DNA of 64,000 nt from Isoetes taiwanensis. Lineage: Eukaryota; Streptophyta; Lycopodiopsida; Isoetales; Isoetaceae. Positions within the stretch are counted from its first letter, which is position 1. Each line of letters opens with the position of its first letter. A program made the position numbers and the translations under genes. The stretch covers positions 9,486,109 through 9,550,108 of the forward strand of contig JAJEKV010000004.1 of assembly GCA_021234155.1 (NCBI GenBank). The letters are read 5' to 3'. The notes beneath the pieces are model-generated. The model saw nothing but the letters and a program-made list of their open reading frames with translations, did not search any database and was not told the origin of the DNA. Below are positions 24,101-35,589 of the stretch, in pieces.

Positions 24101-24423
24101 TCCCAGAGGCATAAAATCAAGCCCAAGCCGCATTTGATCCTAAAATCGGCCTTGCCCAGGCAAAATCCGACCCTTTTAATCAGTTTTGGCATGGCTTTTC
24201 TCCTCAGTTCTTCTATATTGTTTTTGCACAGAATTCCCCTTTTTGTATAGTACTCGGAGCAGCAAATCGATTCAGTAAATCCATGATCTTAGATTAGCAC
24301 ATGTTCTATTTTGAAAACATAGACTTACAGTTTGTTTGTTTTTTCTTGCCGAAATGGAATGCAGGCTACTAAAAGCTTGGCTATGGCGGTTCTGCCAAAT
24401 GCCTCGGCCAAGGACGTTAAGGT
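21166..24423. other. Spacer, possible retroposon body, short CCATAGCC repeats
   Basis: No supported gene. At 23750-23815 a GCCATAGCCAGGCCTCC-like unit is repeated about three times. TTATGTCCATAA occurs twice at 23655-23690. Part of 21.2-22.6 kb may be the body of the retroposon whose tail is at 21.1 kb. Confidence 0.35.
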
Positions 24424-24599
24424 CGATAACGTCCTCCCCTCGGCGTCCTCCCCTCGGCGTTATGGCCCATGAAAATGGCCTCGTGGCCATGTGGCCAGGA
24501 AATTCCTCAGCTGTACTACCGTACGGCCTCGGAATTTCCTAGCCACATGGCCACTCTGCCATTTTCCTGGGCCATAACGCCTCATGGGAGGACGTTATC
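24424..24599. repeat. Foldback (inverted-repeat) element
   Basis: The left arm, 24424 to about 24506, starts GATAACGTCCTCC. The right arm, about 24531-24599, ends GGAGGACGTTATC. They pair over most of their length, including the GGAATTTCC, CCACATGGCCA and GGGCCATAACGCC segments, around a loop of about 24 bp. The left arm has an extra CCTCCCCTCGGCGT duplication. It resembles a MITE or foldback element; flanking duplications are not evident. Confidence 0.75.
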
Positions 24600-27149
24600 T
24601 AGCCCATGGCGGTCTGCTTCAGTAGACAATCAGCCCAGCACTATGCTGATTATCCGAACCGATTCATAACAAGCGGATCTCTTCATGCCTCCTCTTCTTT
24701 CTGATGTTTTCACCTGATTCGACTGCTATTCTCGCCACAACCCGCAGGTGCGCTCCTCCACGCTGCCCAGCAGCCGTCACATGGTTTCCAATTTGGAACC
24801 TATGCACAACCCTATTTCTGATCATGCATGGTCGACACCCAGCCAAAATTAGAGATTCATTCCTTAAGCCAATTAAGCTCCTCAAAATTGGCTAAATATA
24901 CCCTTTCCCATACAATATCATACCGAAATCTTGGTCTTAACCACTGCCAAGATAACCTTTCCTAATACCAAACGAATTGGGCAATACCAAACGAATTGGT
25001 TGCATTATCGTTTTTTGGCCGTCTGATGACGGCACCTTCCAGGGAATATGCTGCCTGCGAGAATCCAGGTCGCTAGTCTACAGTCAACAAGGGGTCAAAT
25101 TGACCCCATGAAATAGGAGCACAATTTGGCCACGAACCATGGTCTCAAACCAAAATACCAGCTTCCACGTCTAGAGCAGTATGAGAGACCCCTGGGACTC
25201 TCAAGACCAGAAAAGAAGAGCGCTAAATCTAGAGGGGAAGTGGCCGCGATTGAGGCTTCAACTCACACACAGAAAAAGAAATGACCTTGTTCAGGCTTAG
25301 AGGGAAAAATGAACGTGAAATGCCGCATTAGAAGTACGGGGTTCCGCTTCCAATTTCTGGGCCCTCTTGTTCTCTTGTTCTGTGTCAATCTGGAGGCAAG
25401 AAAGGCCCAATTTTTTGCTAGTTTTTTATCCTCTCTTTACTTGACAGACATCTGTTCAATCTGCCATTCAAGGCATATCAATTGTGTCATGTTTATCGAC
25501 CAAAGCAACCTGTTGCCTTTTATTCAATTCTACCAATGCCTCTGACTTTGGTAGTTTGAACAGAAAATTTGGCGCACAATTGCCCTTTTGATTATGCAGA
25601 TATTCAAGAAAATTAGATATGAGACCAAGCGGCCTGCAACCCTTTGTCGATAAAATTTAGCAAAAGCGTCTTCTTCATCCAAGCAGAGGGATATGTTGTC
25701 AGAAATGCAATTGGGCTTTCAGATTTATAAAACTGTCTCCGACCTTTGAAGCAGAGCTAAAACACAACAGAAGGATTCAAAAACTAGCAGCGACGACATC
25801 AGACATGCAAAAACACAAGAACTCAGCTAAAATCTAAAATCCAGATAAAAAAAGGCTAATGAAGCTTGCAAATCGCCAAAACTGGGCTAAAATCTAAAAT
25901 CCAAATGAAAAAATTCGCTGATGAAGCTTCAAAGACGAGCCTAATATTCCCGCTTTCAAGCTCTCTGCGGCGACGCTTGCCCTATTCAAAAGAGCTCAAA
26001 TGGCAGTACAACATAATGCTTCCTCCTCCATTTCTTTAAGAGGGCATCTGCAGCAGATCAGCTTCGTGCTCAACCCGCCACCTGCAACAGCCGGAATTGG
26101 CAAGCCCATGGCTGGCTACCATCTGTCCGGCCCGCACGCGCACTGTTATCCCCAATCCGACCTTCGAAATCAGGAAAATACGGCTTCTTCCCCTAACTGA
26201 GCTGCCAGCATCAGCTTTCTACCTCTGAAGCTACGAATACAGTCAACAACCATTACCAATCTTAAGTTATAAATATACGAAACTTGATCGTGCACACATT
26301 ATGTCGATAACCCAGAGCCACAATGTGCTTTTCCGAGATAGAACCTCTCTGAATCCAATAATTTCCTGAATCTTTAGCTGCTCTTGTTAGGCATCTTAAA
26401 ATATTCGAGACAAAACTTGGAACAATTAAATCGAGCTCTTTCTCTCTCATTGCCCTTTCTTCTTTTGGCATGCAAAACCCATTTGATTGTCATGCAAGGG
26501 AGTTGGCTTCATTTCTTGGAGTGATTTCGTGCAACAGTATAGAAGGGTAATAATAAACGAACCATGGACAACAAAATGGCTAAAGGAAATTTTCAAGGGT
26601 ACTTATTTGTGCTTCGAAATAACAGAGACCAAACAAAAATGGCACTCGAATAACATCACAATTTTCGCCTTCATTTGTCTTCCTGAGTTCCTCTCCATGA
26701 CTGATCTGGGGTTGCAAATATAGCTTATTACAACTGTAAAATTCCTTTCTCCTTCTGCCATTTTTCCTTTGCATATGAAATTCGTCTTATGCAAGAATGA
26801 ACATCTGCCACACCCTTTTCACCTGGAACTTATTCTTCCTGCAACATTTTCCACATAACAATTGCTACTTAAAAAGCACTAAGGAATAATGACATGATGT
26901 TTTATTAGGCTTCCCGCTTAGTTGTTCCTCCTCCTCCAGGGATACTATAAGCTAAATGACACGAGGGACCTTTTGTTTACACCAGAAATAAACAATAAAG
27001 ATAATGCCAACAACGCAAGCAGAACTAGCATGGATTGAAGGCACTTATCCATTTAGGTTTATAAAGATAAGAAAACAGATAAGGTTCTTAGAGTAGATGT
27101 ATAATGCCATCTTTACACATGCAGTGTCCCTCAAGCCTGTTTTCAAAAT
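24600..27149. other. Spacer with one short tandem duplication
   Basis: No supported gene. GCTAAAATCTAAAATCCA followed by a GATGAAGCTT-like end is duplicated at 25827-25873 and 25888-25934. Confidence 0.4.
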
Positions 27150-28085
27150 TTATAGCCTAGAGGGTGGCTGAATCTTAAGAAAATGTCCAATCTCATAACA
27201 TGTTGAGGCAGCATGCTTTGACTTAAAAAGCTGAGCACCATGAAATGCGTCCTTCAGCTCTACTAGATTAACTATCTTGCCTGCAGATTTAAGCATTTCC
27301 ATAAATCTAAGCTGTCTTTCATACATAGGATCTCGTTGTGCTAGAATGACCAGAATTTTTGGCAGCTGAATTTCCTTCAGAGCATCCACACCTATTACCA
27401 AAGGATTACATGCAGGATCATCCCTATCTACACCTGCAGGCAGTGCTAACTTCCAAAGAAGATCATTTGCCCTAATAGGCAAATATTTATCTTTGGCCAT
27501 TTCATCTTCCATAGCAGTCCTTTCAACACCTCCAAAAAAGGGTTGAATCAATACCAAACCACTTATTCTAAAATCTAAATTCTTGATTCTAATCCCAAGA
27601 TGATAAACAATATTGGCCCCAGCACTATCTCCCGACAAAAAACAGCGAGAAAAATCAGCATAATTAAACAGCCAAGGCTCACCTCCATTTTTCTGATCCA
27701 TGACCCAATTAAGAGCAGCAAAGGCATCTTCATAAGCAGCTGGAATCCGATGTTCTGGTGCAAGCCGATAATTAACAGATACAACAAGGGCACCAGCTTC
27801 TTCAGCCATTCTCTCACAAAATGCATGGAAAAACAGAGTATCAGCATTGCAGAAAACGAAGCCACCCCCATGGAAATATATTACTAAAGGTAAGGATTGG
27901 CTGTGCTGGGGAGGGAGGTAAAGTCTTGCCCAGATCGCCGGAGAAATGGTAACATCTTTGGATGCAACATCAGAATTGAGAGACGGAGGTAGGCGCGGAA
28001 GAGGAAGACGAGTAACGGAGTAATCTTTGGTATGGACGATAAGGGAGTGGATGCCATGGTCCCGCTGTGTGAGATCCATCGCCAA
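27150..28085 (-). CDS. Plant carboxylesterase (CXE, GID1-related alpha/beta hydrolase)
   Basis: Intact single-exon frame of 311 residues, the usual length of plant CXE proteins. It has the oxyanion-hole motif HGGG at residues 72-75 (YFHGGGFVFC), the YRLAPEHRIPAAYED block at 106-120, and the nucleophile elbow GDSAG at 152-156 (Ser154). The acid is Asp252 (RDPMYE) and the base is His282 (DAFHG). All three catalytic residues are present, unlike GID1 gibberellin receptors, which have lost the His, so an active esterase is expected. There is no signal peptide, so it is probably cytosolic. The natural substrate cannot be told from sequence; CXEs hydrolyse varied esters. The start at 28085 (MAMDLTQ) gives family-like N-terminal spacing. 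Confidence 0.93.
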   Translation of the reverse strand: MAMDLTQRDHGIHSLIVHTKDYSVTRLPLPRLPPSLNSDVASKDVTISPAIWARLYLPPQHSQSLPLVIYFHGGGFVFCNADTLFFHAFCERMAEEAGALVVSVNYRLAPEHRIPAAYEDAFAALNWVMDQKNGGEPWLFNYADFSRCFLSGDSAGANIVYHLGIRIKNLDFRISGLVLIQPFFGGVERTAMEDEMAKDKYLPIRANDLLWKLALPAGVDRDDPACNPLVIGVDALKEIQLPKILVILAQRDPMYERQLRFMEMLKSAGKIVNLVELKDAFHGAQLFKSKHAASTCYEIGHFLKIQPPSRL

Positions 28086-28830
28086 ATTTTACCTAATAAA
28101 TAAAGCTTCAAATGTTTAGATAATATCAAAGCATTTAACGTCCCGAGGCATACGAGAAACGAGATGTCCAAATTTAGTCACACTTTTTGGCGAGATATTG
28201 GCGGCTCCTTTCTGGCCAGATTCCGGTATTGAATTTTATAGAATTTTCCTTTCTACAACAATTCTTGCAATTCTAGCTTGGCACATTGCAATTCTAGCTT
28301 GTCCACGTGCCATGCCACGTCATCCACTTTTATTTCCACTTTTATTTTAAACCATTAGATCTAAGGAGGGTGCCCATAAACTGCCCACTTAAAGTACAAA
28401 AACTTTATTCTGAGAAGGGACTCGCAAAGAACACAAAAACCCAATCTGAATGGGGAGCTGACCATAGGAACAATGTCTAGCTACCCCATAATGAAATAAG
28501 AAAATATGTAAAGGCAAAAAGAGAGGACAATGGCGACAACTTCTCATCGGGATAAAAAAACCCCGCCCTTTCGGGTTTTCGAGGAAAACCCTAATGAGAA
28601 ATGGTCGTCAATGGCCTCGAGGATGCCTTGAAGAGCAAGGTAGGAAATTGGTGAAGCCAGCCCAAATGCGCATCAATGCCATGGAATGTGTGAAACCTGA
28701 AAAAAAGGGAAAAATGCCCAGAAAGTACCCGTTAAACATTAATAAAAGAGGTACAACCATGGTGGGCGAGCATCCCCTCAGAAAATAGTCCCCAGAAAGC
28801 AAAAACACCCATTAGACGTTAGAAACCGTA

Positions 28831-29285
28831 AACAAACATATATAGAAATAGAAAACATCCCTGAGAGGTGGAAAAAGATAAATAGCATCACCAACAGGTG
28901 GAAAGAAAAATAGCATCACCAACAGGTGGAAATCATCTAGCATCACCAACAGGTGGAAGTCATCTAGCATCACCCAAGGGGTGGAAAAATATAGAGATAG
29001 GTGGAAAATAATTTGCATCACTCAGTGGGTGGAAAACAAACATATATAGAAATAGAAAACATCACCGAGAGGTGGAAAAAGAAAAATAGCATCACCAACA
29101 GGTGGAAAGAAAAATAGCATCACCAACAAGTGGAAATCATCTAGCATCACCAACAGGTGGAAATCATCTAGCATCACCCAATGGGTGGAAAAATATAGAG
29201 ATAGCATTACCCAATGGGTGGAAAATAATTTGTATCAATAATTTGCATCAGCCATCGGGTGGAAAAAGCATCACTCAATGGGTGG
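28831..29285. repeat. Minisatellite with ~204-bp higher-order units
   Basis: Units of about 30 bp share CATCACCAACAGGTGGAAA or CATCACCCAATGGGTGGAAA. A higher-order period is visible: AACAAACATATATAGAAATA occurs at 28831 and 29035, 204 bp apart, and the units after each are in the same order. Short frames across it come from the repeat and are not genes. Confidence 0.85.
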
Positions 29286-29350
29286 TCAGTACTGAACATA
29301 AACATATAAACAATAGACGAACTCAAAATAATATAGAAGGGCGGGTAGGG

Positions 29351-29483
29351 TGGGAAGCAATGGACAGGAAAAGAGATGCTACTGTGAGAAGACGCCGATA
29401 ACGAGCCACAAGAAGGACGAGCACATATATAGCTGCTCGTCCCATCCCAAAATAACGATCCGAGGGCTCGGATCGATGCTATT
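29351..29483. repeat. 133-bp double-hairpin unit, copy 1
   Basis: It matches 50550-50682 over the same 133 bp with only a few substitutions. It contains GGACGAGCA...TGCTCGTCC around CATATATAGC, and a perfect palindrome GATCCGAGGGCTCGGATC at 29458-29475, and ends GATGCTATT. It could be the 3' end of a mobile element. Confidence 0.85.
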
Positions 29484-29515
29484 CTGGGAAGGGACTCGCA
29501 AAGAACACAAAAACC

Positions 29516-31122
29516 GGCCGACTACCAGAGAACTTCCTTACCTACAAGCCCAGCCGACGGGAAACGTCTAAATGTCGAGCAACATCGCAAACCACATAGC
29601 GAGAGGGAGAGCATAAGGACTGCCATTTGCCGTGCGAGAGTGGAAAGAAGAGGAGCGCGGCATCAGCATGTAGAACTCCCCGAGCCGCAGCTGCTGAGGC
29701 TCTGCCGCGACGAGCTGAATGTGTACCATATTGGGATGGATCCAAGCTGATAACAAGAAGACAAATAGAAACGAGGGATGAGGTAAAGTTAGAGGAGGGA
29801 TGAGGTAAAGTTAGAGGTGGCAGACATATGAGCGCAAAGTCAAAAGACACGAGCAAAGAGGTACATAAGGTCTGCGAAAAGGTCTGGAACAAGAATAGGA
29901 GAGTGACGATGAATATTAAGAGAGCCAAGGTCTGGTCAGACTAGCAGAGTTAGATTCACCTCATATTCTAAAAACAATATACATGTGCAAAAACATACCC
30001 TATGGAAAAGCCTCTAATGATCAAGTTAAAACCATGCGAATCCACCCATAAGTTAAAAAGGCAAATGCTCGCGCATCATCCTAAAGAAATTTCAAACCAA
30101 CTGAACGACACACATTAGAACAACCTCATACGAAAACACTTTCATAAATAACTTAGGACCATGCAAAAGTGCCTGAAAAGTTAGGAATCAATGCCCCCAA
30201 TCATGGAAACTCCAAGCCACAAAAATTCCCGGTAGTTCTAATAATGGAGAAAAAACCCAATAGAATTGAGATGCAGAGAAAGCCAAGTAGCAAAGCGCAA
30301 AATAGATAGCACGCTGAGCCGGACCCAGCTTCAATTCCCACAAATAGAACGAGGGACGAGGTTGAGGTTGAGGTAGAGGTCGCAGACACGGGCGCACAAA
30401 GTCAAGAGGAAGGTTAAGAAACCTGAACATAAGCCCGAAGACGAAGAGTATCACGAAGACAACGGACAAGGTCGAGTCGAGTGAGACTCATGTTATACGA
30501 AATATCTGCCCAGAGATGACCACATATAGGCACCTAAAATGAAATAAGCAGCATTTAGAGAAACAAGGGATGAGGTAAAGTTAGAGGTGGCAGACAGAAA
30601 GAGGCTCAAGACGAGAGAATGAGAAGATGGCTATAGTCGCATGAAGAGTAAAATGGAGAGTCTATGTCAAAGGCAGGTGATAGACATAGAAAGATAGGAA
30701 GCGAAAGTGCCAGATGAGGGGGAAGGTAAGGAGGTTAGCCGTATGACAAGTGATGCAAATGACGACATGAAATCATAATGACGACAGAATGATATGAAAA
30801 AATTGGGACATGCACGTGCTTTACAATCCCATGGAGGATCAATAAGAGAGTGCCGAATCTGAAAAACAAATAGAAAAAGATCCACCATAAGTGCAAAAAA
30901 GCTCTCAATAGACAGCTAGAAATGGGTTTCCCGAGATAACTAGCTAGTCCGCCAAAATGAAAAGACCAAACTAAGAGCATGAAATATCAACCACATCCAA
31001 TAACATAAAAAGCAACTTCGCTAAGCTTACCAGATGCATGACAAACACCAACATAATGATCAATCTCAGAGCAACGTCAAGAAGAAAAATGAAGTTGACA
31101 TCAAAAAGAAGTCCAGAGCAAC
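29516..31122. repeat. Purine-rich diverged tandem repeats
   Basis: No supported gene. GAGGGATGAGGTAAAGTTAG and following bases recur at 29768, 29795, about 30350 (diverged) and 30562. The block ATAAGGTCTG..AAAAGG at 29860 and AGGTAAGGAGGTTAGCC at 30722 have relatives at 48528 and 48890. Confidence 0.6.
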
Positions 31123-31641
31123 ATTAGGGCGGATTTGGGGCCTCAAAATGGCCTCCTATCAGCCATTCCACGTCATATTTCCGCTCCTTTTTTCCCATGC
31201 CACCTAGGATACCAAACTCTCATAATTACAGATTTGCTTGAAATATTCTCCCGGAATAAGGGGGATCGCATATTTATGGCGCCATATGTATTTAATTTTG
31301 TTGGTTGTCAGACAGATTGATACAACACGTGGCGCTTCTAAAAAGCCACTTGCATTATAGCATACCGGCAACTCATGACGGTGTCTCTTGGTTTGTCAGA
31401 TACCAAGCATGCGCATCCCCGATTCTTGTCTTGCGCTATTTTCATTTAGAGGCCATGGCCATACAAGCTTCCCGCCTTCTACATTTCAAAATTTGAATGT
31501 GTAGGTTGAAGCTTTGTATCAGACTTTCGTTTCGAGGCGCTGCGATTGCGCCTTAAAAGTTCGTAAACCGGGATCTTTACTTCATCCCAATACAGGCTTC
31601 CCGCCCCCCCCCTACAATTCGAATTTTGAATTTGCTTAATG

Positions 31642-31649
31642 TATAAAAG
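31642..31649 (+). promoter_or_regulatory. TATA box upstream of ORF at 31803
   Basis: TATAAAAG stands about 155 bp before the ATG at 31803, just inside the left end of the putative TIR element. The surrounding sequence is AT-rich. Confidence 0.4.
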
Positions 31650-31802
31650 CATGGATTGTAGGAGAATGGACTTTTCGATTTCCATATGCACGTTGCAAAT
31701 TTCAAAAACGAGGTTAGTACGGACGTTCGGCTCACACGAAGCGAATTGTGCTGGGGCATACAAATTGTACACCTTCATTTCGCGCCGTGCGATCCACGCA
31801 GT

Positions 31803-32102
31803 ATGGAAGCTCCAAATGATGTGTGGATAAGGATCCAACTGACTCACGAATATGCTCCAGTCTTCAATCGCAAAAAAGGAGGTCTAAAAAATAAGAACTT
31901 AGACCTCGACGTGTTGCGTCTTGCAGGCTCAAAAAGTGTCGACATCTGGGCGGATGGCAGTTTATATCCATTGGATCCGTTGAGTGGCAAGAAACCGTCA
32001 TTTCGGGATGTTTCAAGTTTAGTCCGATTTTGTGGTGACGGTAACTCTGGCCTCTTGGGATATTGTGAGAGATTGAGAGAGGATGAAGGCACAGTTCCTT
32101 GA
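31803..32102 (+). CDS. Unrecognised 99-residue ORF near left TIR
   Basis: Reads MEAPNDVWIRIQLTHEYAP at the start and ends GTVP. It has a mixed beta-like N-terminus (VWIRIQL) and a middle GSKSVDIWADGSLYPLDP. I recognise no family. I chose the Met at 31803 over the upstream one at 31686 because a TATA box lies between upstream sequence and this start. A 188-residue frame on the opposite strand overlaps it and looks less likely. It may belong to the TIR element. Confidence 0.3.
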   Translation: MEAPNDVWIRIQLTHEYAPVFNRKKGGLKNKNLDLDVLRLAGSKSVDIWADGSLYPLDPLSGKKPSFRDVSSLVRFCGDGNSGLLGYCERLREDEGTVP

Positions 32103-32328
32103 GATGAGCTGCTTCTGATTGTCACAAGAGAATTATAACTTAAACTAGCAGCTCTTTTTTCTCTCGCTTCATTACTCCAATCAGAATGAAGGAAAGGAAT
32201 GACGGCTTGGGGGGAAACTTCTTTGAGATCTGAAGTGGACAAGTCCAAATTGGTGATAGGGCAGCTGCAAGAAAAGGATCCAAGAGCTCGAAAGAGCAAA
32301 CTTTGGGCTTCAATGTAGGTTAAAGAAT

Positions 32329-34390
32329 TTGAAGAAAACACCCCTTGGCTTGCAAGAAAGGAAGAAGCACTTTCGACCAATAGAGGAACTGAAGTTTGGA
32401 TCATGTGCATTCAGACGCAGGGTCGTGGCCACAAGGTCCGTTTACAACACTAGCAAAGGCCAATTAAGATCTGGGGAAACTAGAAGCAATCTTGGTTATG
32501 TAGTGAAGAACCTAGCGACAAACAGGGAGATAGTGAACATGATTTGTCAGCCCTACAACTCTTCTCTCAAGAAGATGGTATTGGAAATGGTACTAGGAGA
32601 GATCTACAAGAAGTTAGAAGCTTACGGATGTCTTTGTTTGTGATGATGTAGGCATCGGAGGCTTGGTTACCGTTCTTTATTCAAGCCATTCCACGGCGTT
32701 GAAAAGAATGGGCACAAAAAAGTATTAAGCTCCACGTCCACAAATTGTCGAGAATACAAGGGTTACTAGGACAAAGATGGTGATGCCATATTAGGAGAGA
32801 TGCACCACGTTGAATGTGCTGGTCCTGCCATAGCCATAAAAGATAAGAATGGCAAGGATTGTTGTGATATAGTTGGAATGAATGAACGCATAATAATCTT
32901 TGGGTTGACCTGGTTACTCTCTTACAATTCCTTGTCAAATATTATGACTTAACGATTTGCGAAACTAATGGTGAGATTGAAGTTTGCATAAAATTGGATG
33001 AAATGGAACTGACCAAGTTTGAGAAGTATGAGAGAGTATCCGTTGTCATCATGAATAGAGCAATTGAGAATGCAATTGCACATGCTAAATCAAAGAGCAA
33101 CAAGAATAATAAAAAAGATGTATAGGTGACGGGACGAGGAGAAGAAGCGTGCTTAGAAAAATGGTTCTCATGTCAATCTGAAGATGACACCGGTGGTTAG
33201 GTCTCTTTAAAGTTCGAGTAAAGAAACCCACGAGGTATTGAAATGGGTGTTCAATCAAACCGACATCCCGAGTCTAATATCTAGATTCGAGGGAGGGAAA
33301 AATTGCAAGTAGATCACTATGGATCTTACAAAGTAATTTTTCACTTGGCGTCCCCGATTTAAAAACTGAGAAAGCAATGTACAACATAAGTGGAGGAGGA
33401 CAAGGAACATGCAAAAGTTATGCATCTTGCAATCATGCAAGGAAGTCAAGTATTGGGAAGATCTGTTTCAACCTTGTCCCTTAACCAAGCAAATGCTCCT
33501 AATAGAGGAGAAGAAGATCCCAAGTTCCATGGCATTTTTCCCATTCCATTAGAGAGGGTTCATATCGCACTTTGCATGGCTTTGTGAGAATCATCGACAA
33601 GATGATATTTTTGAGCTGCAGATTCGTGTGAAACATTTCGGATAAGAAGAGAAGAGAGGAAGGAATTCGTAGAGTTGAACATGTTCTATCGATGAGGTTT
33701 GCATGGTGGCAATGTAAGATTAGAGCTCGATAAGAAACAAAAGGGGAAGAACAAGTGTGCCTCGTAAGGTGTCAATTGGAGGGGTGAAAGCTTCGACGCT
33801 TCATAAAGAATCATAGAGAGGCTCGAGCGGAAACGGATGGGAGAAAAAGGTCTATGAATTTGGAAAATTGCGGGTTGATGCGGAGCAGGACCCCGCCTGA
33901 GATGGCGTTCGTTCGGCATTGAGGAAAAAAAAAAGCATGGGATGCATTGTGCGAATTGTTCCCATACATTGGAGAATGGACCTCACAACAAGAAGAAGAT
34001 GAGAAATGTTCGTGCAAGCGAATAACAAATTTATTAGAGCTTTCATAGACGCATGGGGAGAGAGTGAAGTCACGCAATACTTGCACATCTTTTGGGCTCA
34101 TGCACCTTGGTTTTTAGGAAGTATGGAAGCCTAGCGATTGTGGAGTGCACAAGGCATGGAGAAGTCGCGATAAACAAGCTAAAATAACCTTTCATCGTAA
34201 CACTCAAAGAGGGGGTGGAAATGTGGGAACCAACCCTCTAAGGACAGGATGACAGAGTGGTTTTATAGAAGGGCGATGGCTAAACACGACAAGAAGGTCG
34301 CTTTTAAGGAGCAACCCGTAAGTCGTAAACACCATTGGCATAATCTTTCAAGAGAAAACGAAAAGTTGCTTAGCAAAATTCTAGGGCCCC
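32329..34390 (+). pseudogene. Decayed unrecognised coding region
   Basis: Several collinear plus-strand frames look protein-like. They are 32329-32643 (104 residues), 32892-33125 (77 codons without an early ATG, with EIEVCIKLDEMELTKFEKY), and pieces at 33390-33590 (KFHGIFPIPLERVHIALCM) that continue in another frame. Further pieces lie up to about 34390 (KKVAFKEQPVSRKHHWHNL). They appear to be one gene or transposon ORF with multiple frameshifts and stops. I cannot name the family. Confidence 0.35.
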
Positions 34391-34459
34391 ACTAGCATCG
34401 CAACAGTGGAGATCTAAGAGACAAAGAATCGGTAAAGTATACTTGTAATGTGTAGCATG

Positions 34460-34525
34460 TTCACACGACGCGAAGTACTTGCCTCCAACCTTGTTTGCAC
34501 AACTGTAGCTTCGCGTCGTGTGATC
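34460..34525. repeat. Inverted repeat with GATCACACGACGC-type arms (a)
   Basis: Left arm TTCACACGACGCGAAG (34460-34475) pairs with right arm CTTCGCGTCGTGTGATC (34509-34525) across a 33-bp loop. It lies 3' of small gene 1. Confidence 0.8.
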
Positions 34526-34685
34526 TTATTTGTATCATACGGCGTGAACAGTGGAGTTCGTTATTGCTTGCATTTATGTGGGTTTTCAAGGCCGTGGTGT
34601 GAAGCTTTACAAGATAATAATAAAAAAAGGTTACTTTTGATTAAAGTTGTGAAAAATGTTACATTGAAAAACAAAATACAACGAC

Positions 34686-35164
34686 TCATTGTTGCTTCAG
34701 TGCGAGCTCTTCTTCATTATCTTCATCATCATCAGCTCCGTCCTCGTCTTCATCTTCATCTCTTCTCCTCAAGTGAACAATCACCCTATCCAAACGTTCC
34801 TTCAATCTGTCCACCATCTCTTTGTACATGTCCCGCTCCTGTCCCAATAGCACAACATGTTCTTCTGCCTGAATTAGCAACCTCGTTGCCGTCATAACCA
34901 CCTCAGTGCAGTTGTTGGGGCATCCCCTCCTGTCCAGCCTTCTATTCAACCGCCTGATTTGCCTCTCTCGGCTCTGAAGCATGAGAAGGTTGAATTCATT
35001 CTCTTCTTCTTTACGGGCTGAATTGTAGCGGTGTTTTCCTTTGGAAGATCATCTTGCTCCTTCAACCTCTTCATTAGAACACCCAACACTATGTCAGAAG
35101 GGAGTTCTATCCTCTTGCGTTTTCCCTTATCAGCGGTTGAGGATGTGGAGGCCATAGATGACAA
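34686..35164 (-). pseudogene. Small gene family member 1 (KRxKE + acidic coiled coil), frameshifted
   Basis: The first frame starts at 35155 (MASTSSTADKG) or 35164. It has a basic patch (KGKRKR) and the family signature PSDIVLGVLMKRLKEQ. After a frame change near 35035 the second frame continues to 34686. It has an RLNRRLDRRGCP stretch, a heptad-like MYKEMVDRLKERLDRV, and an acidic tail (EDEDEDGADDDEDNEEE). The family is not recognised. Shared features with the units at 35.6-38.1 kb are an N-terminal Ser/Thr-rich MAS start, a DI-L-V-MKR-KE motif, a coiled coil, and a TATA box 93 nt before the ATG. Confidence 0.45.
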
Positions 35165-35240
35165 ATGGGAGGGACGTTACGATTATAGAAGTGAGGAGCA
35201 AAGACTCTAACCGGCGGAAGGAGCACAATGCAAGGACCTC

Positions 35241-35248
35241 AATTTATA
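35241..35248 (-). promoter_or_regulatory. TATA box of small gene 1
   Basis: TATAAATT on the minus strand, first base 93 nt from the A of the ATG at 35155. The same spacing (93-96 nt) holds for members 2 and 4. Confidence 0.55.
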
Positions 35249-35589
35249 CATATTAGCGATTGAACATATTAAACACAGTCGGCTATCATGTCGCGCACGT
35301 GTCGGCGGATTCAATTCGGTTGTCCGCTAGAACACATTAATGGTAATCGTCTTTGGAACATATTAATAACTATTCTAACTACATCAGTATCACACCACGC
35401 TGAAATGCTGACACGCCGCTTTAAAACCCTATGAAGGGTTTCGCCGTGGATCTGTCTTGTCATTCTATCTACCACGGATATTGAAAATTAAAAATAGGAA
35501 ACGTAATATTCTAAGACATTTGTCAAAAAACTTTTCCCATTGAGAAACAAAATAATTACAAACATTAAAAACGGGCCCCTCTAGGGAGG

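Larger units (their letters stand above)
28406..29515. mobile_element. Uncertain insertion flanked by 36-bp direct repeats
   Basis: TATTCTGAGAAGGGACTCGC plus 16 more bases at 28406-28441 recurs at 29480-29515 with one mismatch. The interval between ends exactly with the 133-bp hairpin unit found again at 50.5 kb, where the following sequence is different. This fits a roughly 1.04-kb element with a long target-site duplication. A tandem duplication is the alternative. Confidence 0.4.

Noticed and set aside
27575-28171. Overlapping frames in the carboxylesterase region
   Set aside because: Out-of-frame shadows of the intact carboxylesterase with its catalytic triad.
28550-28600. Bacterial-type terminator (CCCGCCCTTTCGGG with T/A runs)
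   Set aside because: The context is eukaryotic. The sequence resembles the LINE 3' UTR hairpin, but too little matches to call it a LINE.
29351-29483. Helitron 3' end (hairpin near terminus)
   Set aside because: No CTRR after the hairpin and no A-T insertion signature; the end reads GCTATT or GGCATT.
31844-32410. 188-residue minus-strand ORF
   Set aside because: Ser/Leu-rich, no known domain, and it overlaps a plus-strand frame that has a TATA box upstream. Probably the complement of decayed coding sequence.
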